From positions 799,581 to 863,580 of the forward strand of contig JAHGAU010000028.1 of NCBI GenBank assembly GCA_019925105.1: a stretch of 64,000 nucleotides of DNA, in the 5' to 3' direction. The DNA is from Niebla homalea. Taxonomy: Eukaryota; Ascomycota; Lecanoromycetes; Lecanorales; Ramalinaceae. How positions within the stretch are numbered: the first letter of the stretch is position 1; every line of letters starts with the position of its first letter. Made by a program: the position numbers and the translations under genes. Positions 10,665-20,325 of the stretch are shown here, piece by piece. Under the pieces are notes generated by a model. It did not search any database. It was not told the origin of the DNA and worked only from the letters and a program-made list of their open reading frames with translations.

Positions 10665-11873
10665 ATGCCCTCACGAAGGCCCCACGCCAAGACCAGATTC
10701 GGATGCCTGCCATGCAAACGAGCACGAATCAAGTGTGACGAGAACCAGCCTCAATGTGCCAATTGCGTTAGACTCAAAAGACAATGCGAGTACCTTGGAC
10801 GGCCGCGGGCGCCCTTAAATGTGGCGTTCCCCGACATCTCGCAGGCTTCTGCTAGTCCTTCCATCCGACCGCATTCTCCACCTCAGCATGGCCCCGAAGT
10901 TACCAGAGTGGCAGAGACATCATTCAACGACCTGCATCTCATGCACATCTACTCCGTCTCTACCTGTATTACGCTCGACCCCCGTCCGGAGCTCCTACAC
11001 GTCTGGCAGGTTGTCGTTCCTCGTGAAGCTGTCACGCACCCTTACCTGATGCACTCGCTCCTCGCCATGGCCGCCCTTCATCAACTATTTATGGCTACTA
11101 ACATTACCCATCATTCCATGTCTGCAAGCGACGAGGTTTCTTCCCACTACCTCCCCTTAGCGATGCACCACCACTCCCAGGCCCTCGCCCTATCAAAACC
11201 TGACCTGGAGACCGTTAATGAGCGAAACTGCCACGCCCTCTTCGCGTTTTCCGCCATGATCGCTGTGTCCTCGCTGGCATTGGCGATGTGTCGAGCTGGC
11301 CCCTCAACTTCGCTGGTTGATCCGATCGGGGAGATTGCGCAGACGGCGATGTTGATGCGAGGGTCAAAGACGATCGTGCAATCTAGCCATAGCTGCTTGA
11401 AGAACGGAAAGGTGGGACCGCTGCTACGGTATGGGTTCATGCCCAAGCATACCGCCTTACCAGAGGACGTTACAGTGGCACTTCAAGGGATCAATGGATG
11501 CATAGAGCAATTGAAGGACGAGAAGGAGCAAGAGACGTGTGTTGCTGCTCTGGATGGTCTAAAAACCTGTTTCTATACCACAGACATTAGCAAAGGGAGC
11601 GGCCTTTCCGTCCGGCTGGAAGACAAAGGCGTCATTTTTGGGTGGCTCGCCACGATTGAGATGGATTTCATCTCATTGTTGTTCAGCAGACAGCCCGTGG
11701 CGCTCGTCATCCTCGCCTACTTTGCCATCTTTGTGCATTCTCTGGATGAGGTGTGGTGGTACAAGGGATGGGGCTCCGCCCTGATACACGCAGTTGTGGA
11801 GACCTTGAAAGAGACGTGGGAACCGGCTTTGAGATGGGTCAAGCATCAGTTTCGGTGTTCCCGTTCACCTTGA
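10665..11873 (+). CDS. Zn2Cys6 (C6 zinc cluster) transcription factor
   Basis: Single exon, 402 aa, ATG at 10665. Residues 13-43 hold the binuclear zinc cluster: CLPCKRARIKC, then CANCVRLKRQC, i.e. the six-cysteine pattern CX2CX6CX5CX2CX6C. A serine/proline-rich linker follows, then a helical fungal-specific region starting LMHIYSVSTC and including HPYLMHSLLAMAALHQ. This is the pattern of the Upc2-like/short regulators rather than the long fungal_trans type. The C-terminus includes LLFSRQPVALVILAYFAIFVHSLDEVWW. Such proteins bind CGG half-sites in the nucleus and often control neighbouring genes; which genes is unknown. The divergent neighbour is the RTA1 gene. Confidence 0.9.
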   Translation: MPSRRPHAKTRFGCLPCKRARIKCDENQPQCANCVRLKRQCEYLGRPRAPLNVAFPDISQASASPSIRPHSPPQHGPEVTRVAETSFNDLHLMHIYSVSTCITLDPRPELLHVWQVVVPREAVTHPYLMHSLLAMAALHQLFMATNITHHSMSASDEVSSHYLPLAMHHHSQALALSKPDLETVNERNCHALFAFSAMIAVSSLALAMCRAGPSTSLVDPIGEIAQTAMLMRGSKTIVQSSHSCLKNGKVGPLLRYGFMPKHTALPEDVTVALQGINGCIEQLKDEKEQETCVAALDGLKTCFYTTDISKGSGLSVRLEDKGVIFGWLATIEMDFISLLFSRQPVALVILAYFAIFVHSLDEVWWYKGWGSALIHAVVETLKETWEPALRWVKHQFRCSRSP

Positions 11874-12031
11874 AGTGCCTCTGGCGATCTCGCAACATCC
11901 GTGCACTCTAGGACAGTCCATGGCTACTTGACGCATTGAAGCGCTGCTTATACTCGGACAAGTTTCTAGATTACCTCGTGATACTAGTTGACCATACCCT
12001 GCGTCAAAATCGCCCGACCTAAAATTGATAC

Positions 12032-13883
12032 TCACTAGCGTCAGGTCTTTACTCTCAATGAAGGAAAATGTCGCACGATCATTATCTCCCAGACCCATTA
12101 CTTACCGCATTGGCAGCTACTACTTGATAGTTCATATTATATATCCCATCTGGACAGTCACTGCTCACCGCCTTGCCACCCGAAGCCACCGCAAGCACTG
12201 AGCCCGTAGAGTTGATAATTTCCATTGTCGGCACGCCCGCGGGTGTCGCAAGCGTCGTGTTCCCAAAGCTGGCACCCGCGCCTACTGTATACAATCCTAA
12301 TACCGTCGCTCCCGTCACCAGACGTACTTGACAAGTCCCCGCGGAAGGCGCCAAGAAGACTGCCCAATGCACCAAATCATCCCCGTCAGCAAAATTCGCG
12401 GGTTTGGTGTCCTGGGGACACGTTGACGATTGCAGGATGGTCTTGTACCACATTACCCCTACTTGGGGTGCAAAGAAAGTAGGCGGCGTCAAGCACTTGT
12501 AGGACTGGATGAAGGCGTGGATCAGCTGCTGCCACCCCGTATGATCGTAAACCGAGTAGACCGTTGTTGCGACTTGCGGGTTGGCCTCTGGCCAGACGTT
12601 GCCGATATAGTGAGATTCGGGGCCGTCATTCCATGTAATGACTTGAACGAAATCAGGAAGATTCGGCAGGGCTAGAATGTATGCGAGGCGTTGCGGCAGG
12701 TTGTTGCCACCAGCACGGTAGACGTTGGTGCCGTACTATGCCAATTACCTTGAGTCAGAGGATAAAATTCACGTACACCAGCTACGACTGGTCGGGTGGA
12801 AAACAAAACTTACGGCATTCTTGTACTGGAGTGGGCTCACACCAATCATATAGCTCTTGTTGTGAGCCCTGGCACCATTCATCACAGTCACATCCGGCGA
12901 GATGTCACCCGGGAAGTTGCCGCCGAAGCCTCCGAAACTCGGCCAAGCTGCTTCCCAGCTAAAGAGACCGTCGACAACATCACCCCAGTATGCCCTGAGA
13001 GAAGGGTCCTCAATCAGCCGCAGGTCTCTGAGTCACGCCCGGAACCAGAATGTGAACCTACCACCATCCATCAGCGGCGTCGTAATAACCCTGGGTCTCG
13101 TCAAAGTCAGGCAGGAAATACATTGGTCCCACAGTCGTCTTCCAAGCTAAAAAGCGTCATTAGGACCTGGCGCGATAACCCGCAATCGATTCCCTGATAT
13201 CGTACCGGCAATCTGATCATGGGTCTGCCCACCGGAAGAGAAGGCTGCAATTCGTAAGCCATTGCACTGGCCATCTCTCAAGTATCAAGATGGGCACAAA
13301 CGCACTGCTGATTAAGGGACACCCATTGACCGTGGAGTATGCCGGGCTACCAATGTAATACCGCAGAAGAGAAGTGTAGCCGTTTGGCTGACAGGCTGAG
13401 ATTTTGAGACTCCTCAAGCTTCATGTGACAGTACTTACACCATCATATGCTCTGCCCGCATCCGTACATACAGCCCTGTATGCGGAGAGGTCCATGCTGA
13501 TGAAGAGCTCAAAGCCTGTAGTTTGCGCGTGCGCGAACAGATAAGCCAGAGTATCTGCAACATATTGCTGAGTGGGATCAAAGACATTCAGCGCGAAGCC
13601 GTCAATCTTGGAGGACGTCAGTTACCGCCCGCTACTATGGGTCTGGCGTGAATCTCACCCCAACATCATTGGCATCATCAATGTCCTTGATAGCGTGGTC
13701 TTGTGTAATGGTTGCGACCTGCAAGCCAAAGTCACCCTTCAATTCTGTATGCAAGGTGTGTGGCAGGCTTACCAGGTAATGGGCAAACACACGACGAGCT
13801 GGAGCCTTTGGATAGGTAGCAAAAAGTAAGCGACTGTAATTCAGGAGAAGGACATACGATACCAGTACGAGATGGAACGCCAT
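12032..13883 (-). CDS. GH71 alpha-1,3-glucanase (mutanase), secreted
   Basis: Exons: 13773..13883, 13659..13718, 13439..13606, 13306..13387, 13206..13244, 13062..13146, 12814..12994, 12106..12735 and a short last one. Every join keeps frame. Introns are 51-78 nt. The product is about 452 aa. It opens MAFHLVLVSYVLLL (signal peptide), then VFAHYLV, the acidic-residue region IDGFALNVFDP, FISMDL, YYIGSPAYS, YDAADGWWAYWGDVVDGLFSWEAAWP, SYMIGVSPLQYKN and VITWNDGPESHYIG. These are GH71 landmarks. The enzyme cleaves alpha-1,3-glucan of fungal cell walls. The end is uncertain: a GTAAGT at 12105 implies a last intron to 12035 with TGA directly after it; reading through would instead stop at 12082. No carbohydrate-binding module is seen. 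Confidence 0.88.
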
Positions 13884-15231
13884 CTCTGACTCAGAACTGC
13901 CATCTTGGCCAAAGCGCGACCCGACGACACGGCCATATATCTCCTTTGGCGTGGCATTCCTCCCAGCGTTCCAACAAATGCAAGGAATGTAAGCAGATTC
14001 TCTCCACAACACAGTGTGCTGGTCAGCCATCCTTTACATCCAAGAAAAGGAATGAGCATCTGTGAACTCTCTCTCAAGGCACCACAATTATCATGGAAAA
14101 CAGTACGTATGCCACCACATAGCATCACCCAGTTTAAAACAGAACAATACAATTGCAGGTTGTGCTCAATCCAATTGATACGAATTGCAAGCATGTCTGG
14201 TCTTACTCTTGGATGCCTTTTATTTCGAGTGAATTCTGCTTTCACCCTGCTTTTCAAAGAAGAAAGCATCGCGTGTCATTAATCCACCCAAGCGCGTTAC
14301 TTGATTGAAGTATCCTTCCGGGGGAAGCCGCTACCTTCTCTCATGAGATGGCATTCATAAGTGTTTCCGTGGTTACTGTGTGAATGAGAATCGGGAACGA
14401 GATTTTGAGCCCCCGGAAATAAGTTTGACCGTATTTCCAACGGTTCGGAACAACATGAGGCCGTAAGATATCAGTTCTTGAAAGGGTCCGAGGTCGGCGA
14501 CAAAAGTACTCCCCGGTACCATCGCCAAGGTAATTCCATTTCAATATTATTCCACACTGACGCGGAGCTCCAATATGTTCAGTGACAGGCATCGACTAAA
14601 TACTCAAATCCTCCTCTTTCTCATGTCTGAGCAAGGGTGTATAGGATCCACTAGAGCCCTTTTTGAACGATTCCAGCCTTGGTTCTCCGGCTAGTTTATG
14701 CCACTCAACCAAACGTGAGTATCTCAACATTGATGAGAGAGCCCTTACAGAGTCTGGAATCCAAATGTTAGTCCACCATGATGCCCTTGAACGATTTACA
14801 TGCCGGTCAGCTCGCGTGGAGTGCATCTTGTGTGGATGACGAGCTTCTATCATGGGAGTATATCAATATGTTCTTTTGCTAGACCGCTGTGACTGCGCTT
14901 CTCCCTACTAGCCACTTTTCGATATGGGGAGTTGTTCGCTCAGGGGATCCTCAGGGGCTATCACGCGTGTTCTGGCTTTCCGTGAAATTCTACATAATTA
15001 TTGGGTTTGAGGGCAATTTCTGGGAAGAATTACCCAAAATATTTAGGAGGGGTCTGGATGGAGTCGATCTCTCAATAGGTTTCCAATGCGGGGGTTTTCA
15101 GAGGTTTATATGGGCCAGCTCATCCACGTCTCTGAGTTCTTCATCTCACGAGTGGGAACCTGCTTCGATACTTGGATTTTGTCGACGTTGTCCACCCACC
15201 TACTCCCTTTCAGCAAGCGCGAAGAATCAAT
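13884..15231. other. Divergent intergenic region, no supported gene
   Basis: About 1.35 kb between the 5' ends of the GH71 and P450 genes. Only short frames without family signals. It should contain both promoters. Confidence 0.45.
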
Positions 15232-17051
15232 ATGTTTCAAACTATCCTTCAGGCACTCTCACTCGCTCAATGGGGCTGCCTTGTCTGTGGCCTCGTTGTC
15301 GCAAATCTGCTTTATCAGTATTACGTGACCTGGTCCGGCTTGCGTAAATTCAATGGCCCCTTTCTAGCCTCATATACAGATTTCTGGCGTTTCTGCTATT
15401 ATTGGGTGGGTCTCAGCAAAGTGCCTGCCTTGGAATTACATGAGAAGTACGGGGATGTAGTCCGATTCGGACCCAATTGCCTCTCGTTCGCCCAGCCTGA
15501 AGCGATCAAAGATATATATGATCCCGGCCGAAACTTCTCCAAGGTGAGCTCTTGCAGGATATACTAAGAGTAATGTTGAGGCACTCTGCTTTAGTCTGAT
15601 TGAACCTTCAGTCTGGCTACTATCCCGTCAACGCCACAATGCAGCACGGGCGCAAAATCTATACCTTATTTTCAAGTGTTGACAAGAAATGGCATCACGA
15701 TCTTCGCAAGTGCATCAACGGAGCCTTCACTCCGGGTGCAGCCGCATCGTATGAGTATCTTGTGCAGTACACCATTCAGGCCTTTATCAAGAAGATTGAG
15801 CACAACCACGCAAATCAGCCTCACACCATTGATCTGTTCACCTGGTTCTATTATTTCTCCTTTGATGTCATCGGGGATCTCACTTACAGCGAAAGACATG
15901 GCTTCATCGAAAAGGAGAAGGATGTTCATGGGATTATTGTCTTCATTCAAGATGCTCTGACCTATGGGTATTTCGTATGTTAATGCTGGCCCTTGGTCCA
16001 GTGTACATTTAACTTGTTCAATGCTCACGTTCGCATAGTGGGGGCAAATGCCGATCTTGAGTTACTTGAAGAGACACAATCCGTTGTTAATGCTGGGCCA
16101 AAGATTAGGCATTGCGCCCAGCACAGCCTATCCCGGTATCCCCTATGCAGCCAACAAAATGGAAGCGAGGAAACAGTTCAGGGCCAATGGCGGGAAAGCG
16201 GATCGTGAAGACTTGCTGGAGAAATTCTTCAAGGCAAGAGAAGCGAACCCCGCCGTCGTTGGAGAGACACAAATTCTGAGTCTGACCCTCACGATGATGT
16301 TTGCGGGGTCGGAAACCACGTAAGCCAAGCTCTATACTTCGCAAGCCGGGCTTGTGTCGCATATTGACCCGGGTAACATAGCGGAATCACATTGACAGCC
16401 CTTTTCTACTTCCTTCTCAAACACCGCGAAGTCTACGCAAAACTGCGCGACGAGGTCGACAATAATCTACCCCGCGACCCGAACGAAGACATCCTCTTTT
16501 CCGACGCCCGGGCCCTCCCTTATCTCCAAGCCGTCGTCAACGAGACCTTCCGCATGCACCCTTCCTTCGCCGTCATGTACGAGCGCGTCGTTCCCACTGG
16601 CGGCGCCATGATTGCAGGCCATTTCGTGCCCGAAGGCACCATTGTAGGGGTGAACCCTTGGGTTGTGCAGCGCAATCCGGAAGTCTTCGGTCAGGATGTG
16701 CATGTCTACAGGCCGGAACGATGGCTGGACAAGGATACGGCAACAGTGAAGGCGATGCATCAGAGCATGCATCAGTTTGGTGCCGGAGAGTATATCTGTT
16801 TGGGTAGGCATGTCAGCATGTTGGAGATCTATATGGTGGTGCCAACGATGTTGAGGAGGTTCGAGGTGTGTGCTTCCTATTTCAATGGCCTTTTGAAACG
16901 GAGAGATGGATTTATGCTGATCTGAAATGAATCTGGGCAGATTGAGCTTGAGAACCCAAAAGAGGACTGGACGTTTGAAATTGGTGCGAATGTGAGGATG
17001 AGTCCCGTGAACGTGAACATCAGGACCAGGCAAGACAGTGAAAAGGCATAA
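15232..17051 (+). CDS. Cytochrome P450 monooxygenase
   Basis: Five exons: 15232..15543, 15612..15974, 16039..16319, 16382..16865, 16941..17051; all joins keep frame; 516 aa. Introns are 62-75 nt. An N-terminal membrane anchor (LAQWGCLVCGLVVANLLYQYY) places it on the ER. Landmarks: the I-helix oxygen-binding motif AGSETT (split by intron 3), the K-helix ETFR, RPERW, and the heme loop FGAGEYICLGRH with the cysteine thiolate. The start RKFNGPFLAS resembles pisatin-demethylase-like and related fungal P450s that oxidise aromatic or terpenoid substrates. The substrate cannot be read from sequence. An in-frame upstream extension without ATG makes 15232 the best start. Confidence 0.92.
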
Positions 17052-17122
17052 CGTGGAGGAAAATGGACGACTCGAAGCAGCACATGGAAGAATACAGACT
17101 GGTAGATTGCAACCTTGACACG

Positions 17123-17234
17123 ATGACTCCTCCGTGGTGACAGTCTAAACACTACTGATCCTGCAATGTATTTCGGCCATGACTGCTCCTTGGTGACGGT
17201 TTAAACACTATTGATCCTGCAATGTATTTCGACC
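17123..17234. repeat. Tandem duplication, period 56 bp
   Basis: Two adjacent units starting at 17123 and 17179. Both contain TGACTSCTCCKTGGTGAC, then TAAACACTA, TGATCCTGCAATGTATTTCG. About ten differences separate them. They lie just downstream of the P450 stop codon, probably in its 3' UTR or terminator. Confidence 0.8.
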
Positions 17235-17827
17235 CGTCAACAGCTATATCTTGAACTCAATTTGACTTGCTACAAGTCTTACCGTCCTGAGCATTTGGCT
17301 GACAAGTATGGCTGGCAAGTATGGCTATGTCGATGGACAGCTTAAATAGAACAAGAGGCGCAAGTTTCTGAACCGAGACTCACGTTATGAAGGAGTGTTC
17401 GTAAAGGATGGACTCAGGTAAGGACAAGTGGCAACTCAAAGTAGAGCAGAGACTATACAGCTTGGCATGATTCGATTTATTAGGTCACAAAGGTCATGAT
17501 CCTCCACTCTATTACCAGAACATGAGCATCCGCAGCGCCTCTCAGGGACACCACGGAGCGTGCGATACTTCCAGCAAGGTAGATCCTCCAACAGCGTGTC
17601 CCAACGGGTGTCGTCGCCATGAAGCTTTCCTGACCATCAAAGGACTTCGGGCGTTGACGATTAAGCAAACTGTTCTTCGAATGACTTGGTTCAGGATAGC
17701 GTCTTGTTGTCCCACATTCTCGTTTTGTCCATCATTGCTGGGGCAAACGCCGTAGCCTGTGCCGCATATTCGATATCGCACTGCCTAATTGTCCTCCCTT
17801 GGCAAAATACGTGACAGGAGTATTTAT
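17235..17827. other. Intergenic, no supported gene
   Basis: Convergent 3' region between the P450 and the YciI-like gene. A short direct repeat of 'gacaagtatggctggcaagtatggct' type occurs at about 17300-17326. Nothing else recognised. Confidence 0.4.
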
Positions 17828-18211
17828 CTACAACCCATTCTTGCCCCCCTTCTGCGCAAGGGCCCCCTGCGAGAACGTCGACTTGCAAGGGTATATCTGC
17901 AGCTCATCCCAGTTCCAAACCCCATGCTTGTAGAAGAGATCGCTCTGCAATCTCTGTACCACTTCCTCCTTTCCCTTCGCCCTGAAGATCAAGAATGTGC
18001 CGGATATCTTGTGCGGTTCCCCCTCCACGAAGGGCTCCTCGTACGTCTTCCCCGCCACTTTGAAGAACCCGCTCTCGACATCCGGTTTTGCGGCTTCGAA
18101 ATGGGGGGCGTGCTGCTCCAGTCTGGTATGTAATTTCCCCTCGTTGTCTGGGAGGATGACGAGCCATTCTTGGCCGTCAACATGCTCTTTGGTTGCTATC
18201 GGAATTTGCAT
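17828..18211 (-). CDS. YciI-like (YCII-related domain) protein
   Basis: Intronless, 127 aa from the ATG at 18211; the frame stays open further upstream but only with non-ATG codons, so an upstream exon is possible. Landmarks of the fungal YciI group: EWLVILPDNEG near the start, LEQHAPHFE (a histidine in the usual active-site area), VESGFFKVAGKTYEEP, GTFLIFRAKGKEEVVQRLQSD, and HGVWNWDELQIYPCKS near the end. YciI folds are ferredoxin-like; some act as dehydrochlorinases or lactonase-type enzymes, others have no known activity. Cytosolic. It converges on the P450 gene and lies upstream, head to head, of the alpha/beta hydrolase. Confidence 0.85.
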   Translation of the reverse strand: MQIPIATKEHVDGQEWLVILPDNEGKLHTRLEQHAPHFEAAKPDVESGFFKVAGKTYEEPFVEGEPHKISGTFLIFRAKGKEEVVQRLQSDLFYKHGVWNWDELQIYPCKSTFSQGALAQKGGKNGL

Positions 18212-18648
18212 GACGTCTTTCGTCGTGGCGATAGGGTTGCTTGTGATGGGGTTATCCACTGAGTAGAATGAGGACTGAGGAAGGGGTTGGCTTCGCGGAC
18301 TAAGTCTGACACCAAGAAACTCAGGGTATATGATAGTGATTAAATGGTTCGCCGGTGAAGTAGGACACCGGAGTTAGCTTGCTGGCTAGAGGTGGTCCGG
18401 TGAAAGTGAAAAATAATCCCTTTTCGTAAACATTTGAAGCCTGCAACGCCGGAAATGCTCAACATATTTTCGGGGGATTTGAAGTTTTGGTCCAGCACCA
18501 AGGCCCTGCTTACGGATCCATCATCTCTGCCCTTTCGCATCCTATGATCGCATCTGCTCCGTTCTTCATCGCATCAAATCCAACACGGCACACACTTATC
18601 ACAAAGGCATACGGCAGTAGCGGCTCATCATCATCATCATCAACAACG
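18212..18648. other. Divergent promoter region
   Basis: About 440 bp between the YciI-like gene and the hydrolase. A (CAT/TCA)n triplet run sits just before the hydrolase ATG (18623-18640). In-frame upstream ATG codons for the hydrolase exist at 18544. Confidence 0.4.
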
Positions 18649-19551
18649 ATGCCCGAACTCACCCGCCACAAAATCTCCACCCCCGACAACATCCTCTGGC
18701 ACACCCTCCGCCACGGTACCGGCCCGGACCTCATCCTCCTCCCCTCCGGCGAAGGCGACACCCACACCTTCGCCGGCATACTCCACGCGCTCGCCCCGCA
18801 TTTCACCCTCACCACCTTCGACATGCCGGGTTTCTCCCGCACGACGTGCCCGCCTGACGCTCTGGAGAACATCTCCGCGTCGAAGCTCGCGGGGCAGATC
18901 GTGGGACTCATGGACGCGGTGGGGATCCAGCAAGCGTCCTTCTTTGGTTGCGATTCGGGTGGGCTGGTGGCGTTAGCTTTGGCGGCGGAGTATGGGAAGA
19001 GGGTGAGGGGAGTGGTGGTGCATGAAGTCCCATTGACGACGGTATCGGATCAGATTTTCCCGGGTGGAGATTTGGCGTCGCTGAAGAGGTTGGACGATGA
19101 TAAGATTGTAGAGGCGTGTCGGGAGATGTTCTTGAGGCAGATGTGTGAGGATGAAGGGGCATGGGAGAAGCTGCCAGGGGATCTGGCGGGGTACCACAAA
19201 CGGCAGGAAAGCAATTATGTGACGTGGGTGAGGAATTATGTTGGAAATGTGGAGAGGGGGTTCAGTAAAGACGAATTGAGGAGGCGGCCTGTGACGTGGA
19301 CGGTGGGGAGTTTGACGCCCACGGGTGTGTTTTGGGGTAGGTGTTTCTTATCAATGTGTGTTCTTCTCACGAGGCTGATTTACTGACGTTGCTCATTTGT
19401 AGAGAACGTGGCCCAGGGGTTTGGAGCAGGCATCCAGGTAGGGTTGCTGCCGTGTAAACATTTCCCACATGTGACGGTACCGGAGGTCTTGGTGGAGCAC
19501 GTCAGGAAGGCAGTGGAGAGCCATACGACGATGGTTAATGGTCATTCGTAG
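18649..19551 (+). CDS. Alpha/beta hydrolase with Asp at the nucleophile position
   Basis: Two exons, 18649..19336 and 19403..19551, intron 66 nt (GTAGGT, TTGTAG), 278 aa. The fold is clear: GPDLILLPSGEGD (oxyanion-side strand), FTLTTFDMPGFSRT, the helix SKLAGQIVGLMDAVG, the nucleophile elbow FFGCDSGGLVALALA, VVVHEVPL, and a late histidine region PCKHFPHVTVPE. The elbow reads G-C-D-S-G, so the nucleophile position carries Asp rather than Ser. That is the state of epoxide hydrolases and haloalkane dehalogenases, though related fungal proteins usually have Ser. Substrate unknown. An alternative start at 18544 would add 35 residues that look low-complexity (Ser-rich), so 18649 was chosen. Confidence 0.85.
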
Positions 19552-19904
19552 TAGAACTGTGGCTTTGCGTCAGAAAATCATCTCTCGTTGTCAGACAATC
19601 TCTGCCTGTGAAGTGGAGCTCTCCCAACTGGAATGATATACGTATTTACCGCTGTTCTAGAGGACGAAGTCTTTGCCTACATGGACAAGGCACATTCAAA
19701 AAGCAGTATATGGATTGCGCACGTATGCTCGAATAGTGATCTCCCAAGTTTGTCACATGTGAAACAGTCTGATTTGGTGAAAAGTCTTTGGATATGAGTT
19801 TGACTGAGGACCACAAAGATGATTGCGCAAGCCTATCGGTGATCCCATCCACTTGGAATGGATCTCTTAAGCGATGGTACTATTTTCGGGTTTCTGATAG
19901 TTCT
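19552..19904. other. Intergenic, no supported gene
   Basis: Short non-coding stretch between the hydrolase stop codon and the Ras-like remnant. Nothing recognised. Confidence 0.4.
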
Positions 19905-20325
19905 TCAGGAGGATGCCGTGACGGCAAGACTGCCGCGCCTACCTTGTAGGTGGATGGTGTGTGCCTCATTTATGGCTACACATACGGTGGAAGAAAGAGA
20001 ATCCCCTTTCCACTTGATGAGTGAATGCCATCGTTCAAGGAGCATGCTTGAAGTCCTTTGACCGACATCGAGAACAGTGTCGAGCTCCAGTAAGATTCCC
20101 CGCACTGTAGATGTCTCTTGTCGCAAGTCTATGAAATATTCGTTAGGTCCACAGAACATTCATCGCACAAATGAGAGATAGTGGTGAGACAACATCGCTA
20201 TTCTGATGCACCTCGATAATAGTATGTTGAAGGCCAAGCAAACTTCCTGTGCACTGCTGTCTGACCTTCCTACTACTGCAGGGCGCACCAACAACCAGCA
20301 CCCGGTAGGCGTCTGACGTAATCAT
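19905..20325 (-). pseudogene. Degenerate Ras-like small GTPase remnant
   Basis: Reading leftwards from an ATG at 20325: MITSDAYRVLVVGAPC, which resembles a Ras beta-1 strand and the start of a P-loop, but the GKS of the loop is lost (SSRKVRQQ). A probable 44-nt intron (GTGCGA at about 20167, TTCATAG at about 20124) leads to DLRQETSTVRG, LLELDTVLDVGQ (compare the DTAGQ switch) and SSMLLERW. The rest does not match NKxD or SAK motifs. If real, it is a non-functional copy. Moderate to low confidence since individual matches are short. Confidence 0.3.

Noticed and set aside
10665..19551. Secondary-metabolite cluster (Zn2Cys6, P450, hydrolase, YciI, broken methyltransferase nearby)
   Set aside because: No backbone synthase or terpene cyclase is present in the window and a GH71 gene sits between; co-location alone is weak.
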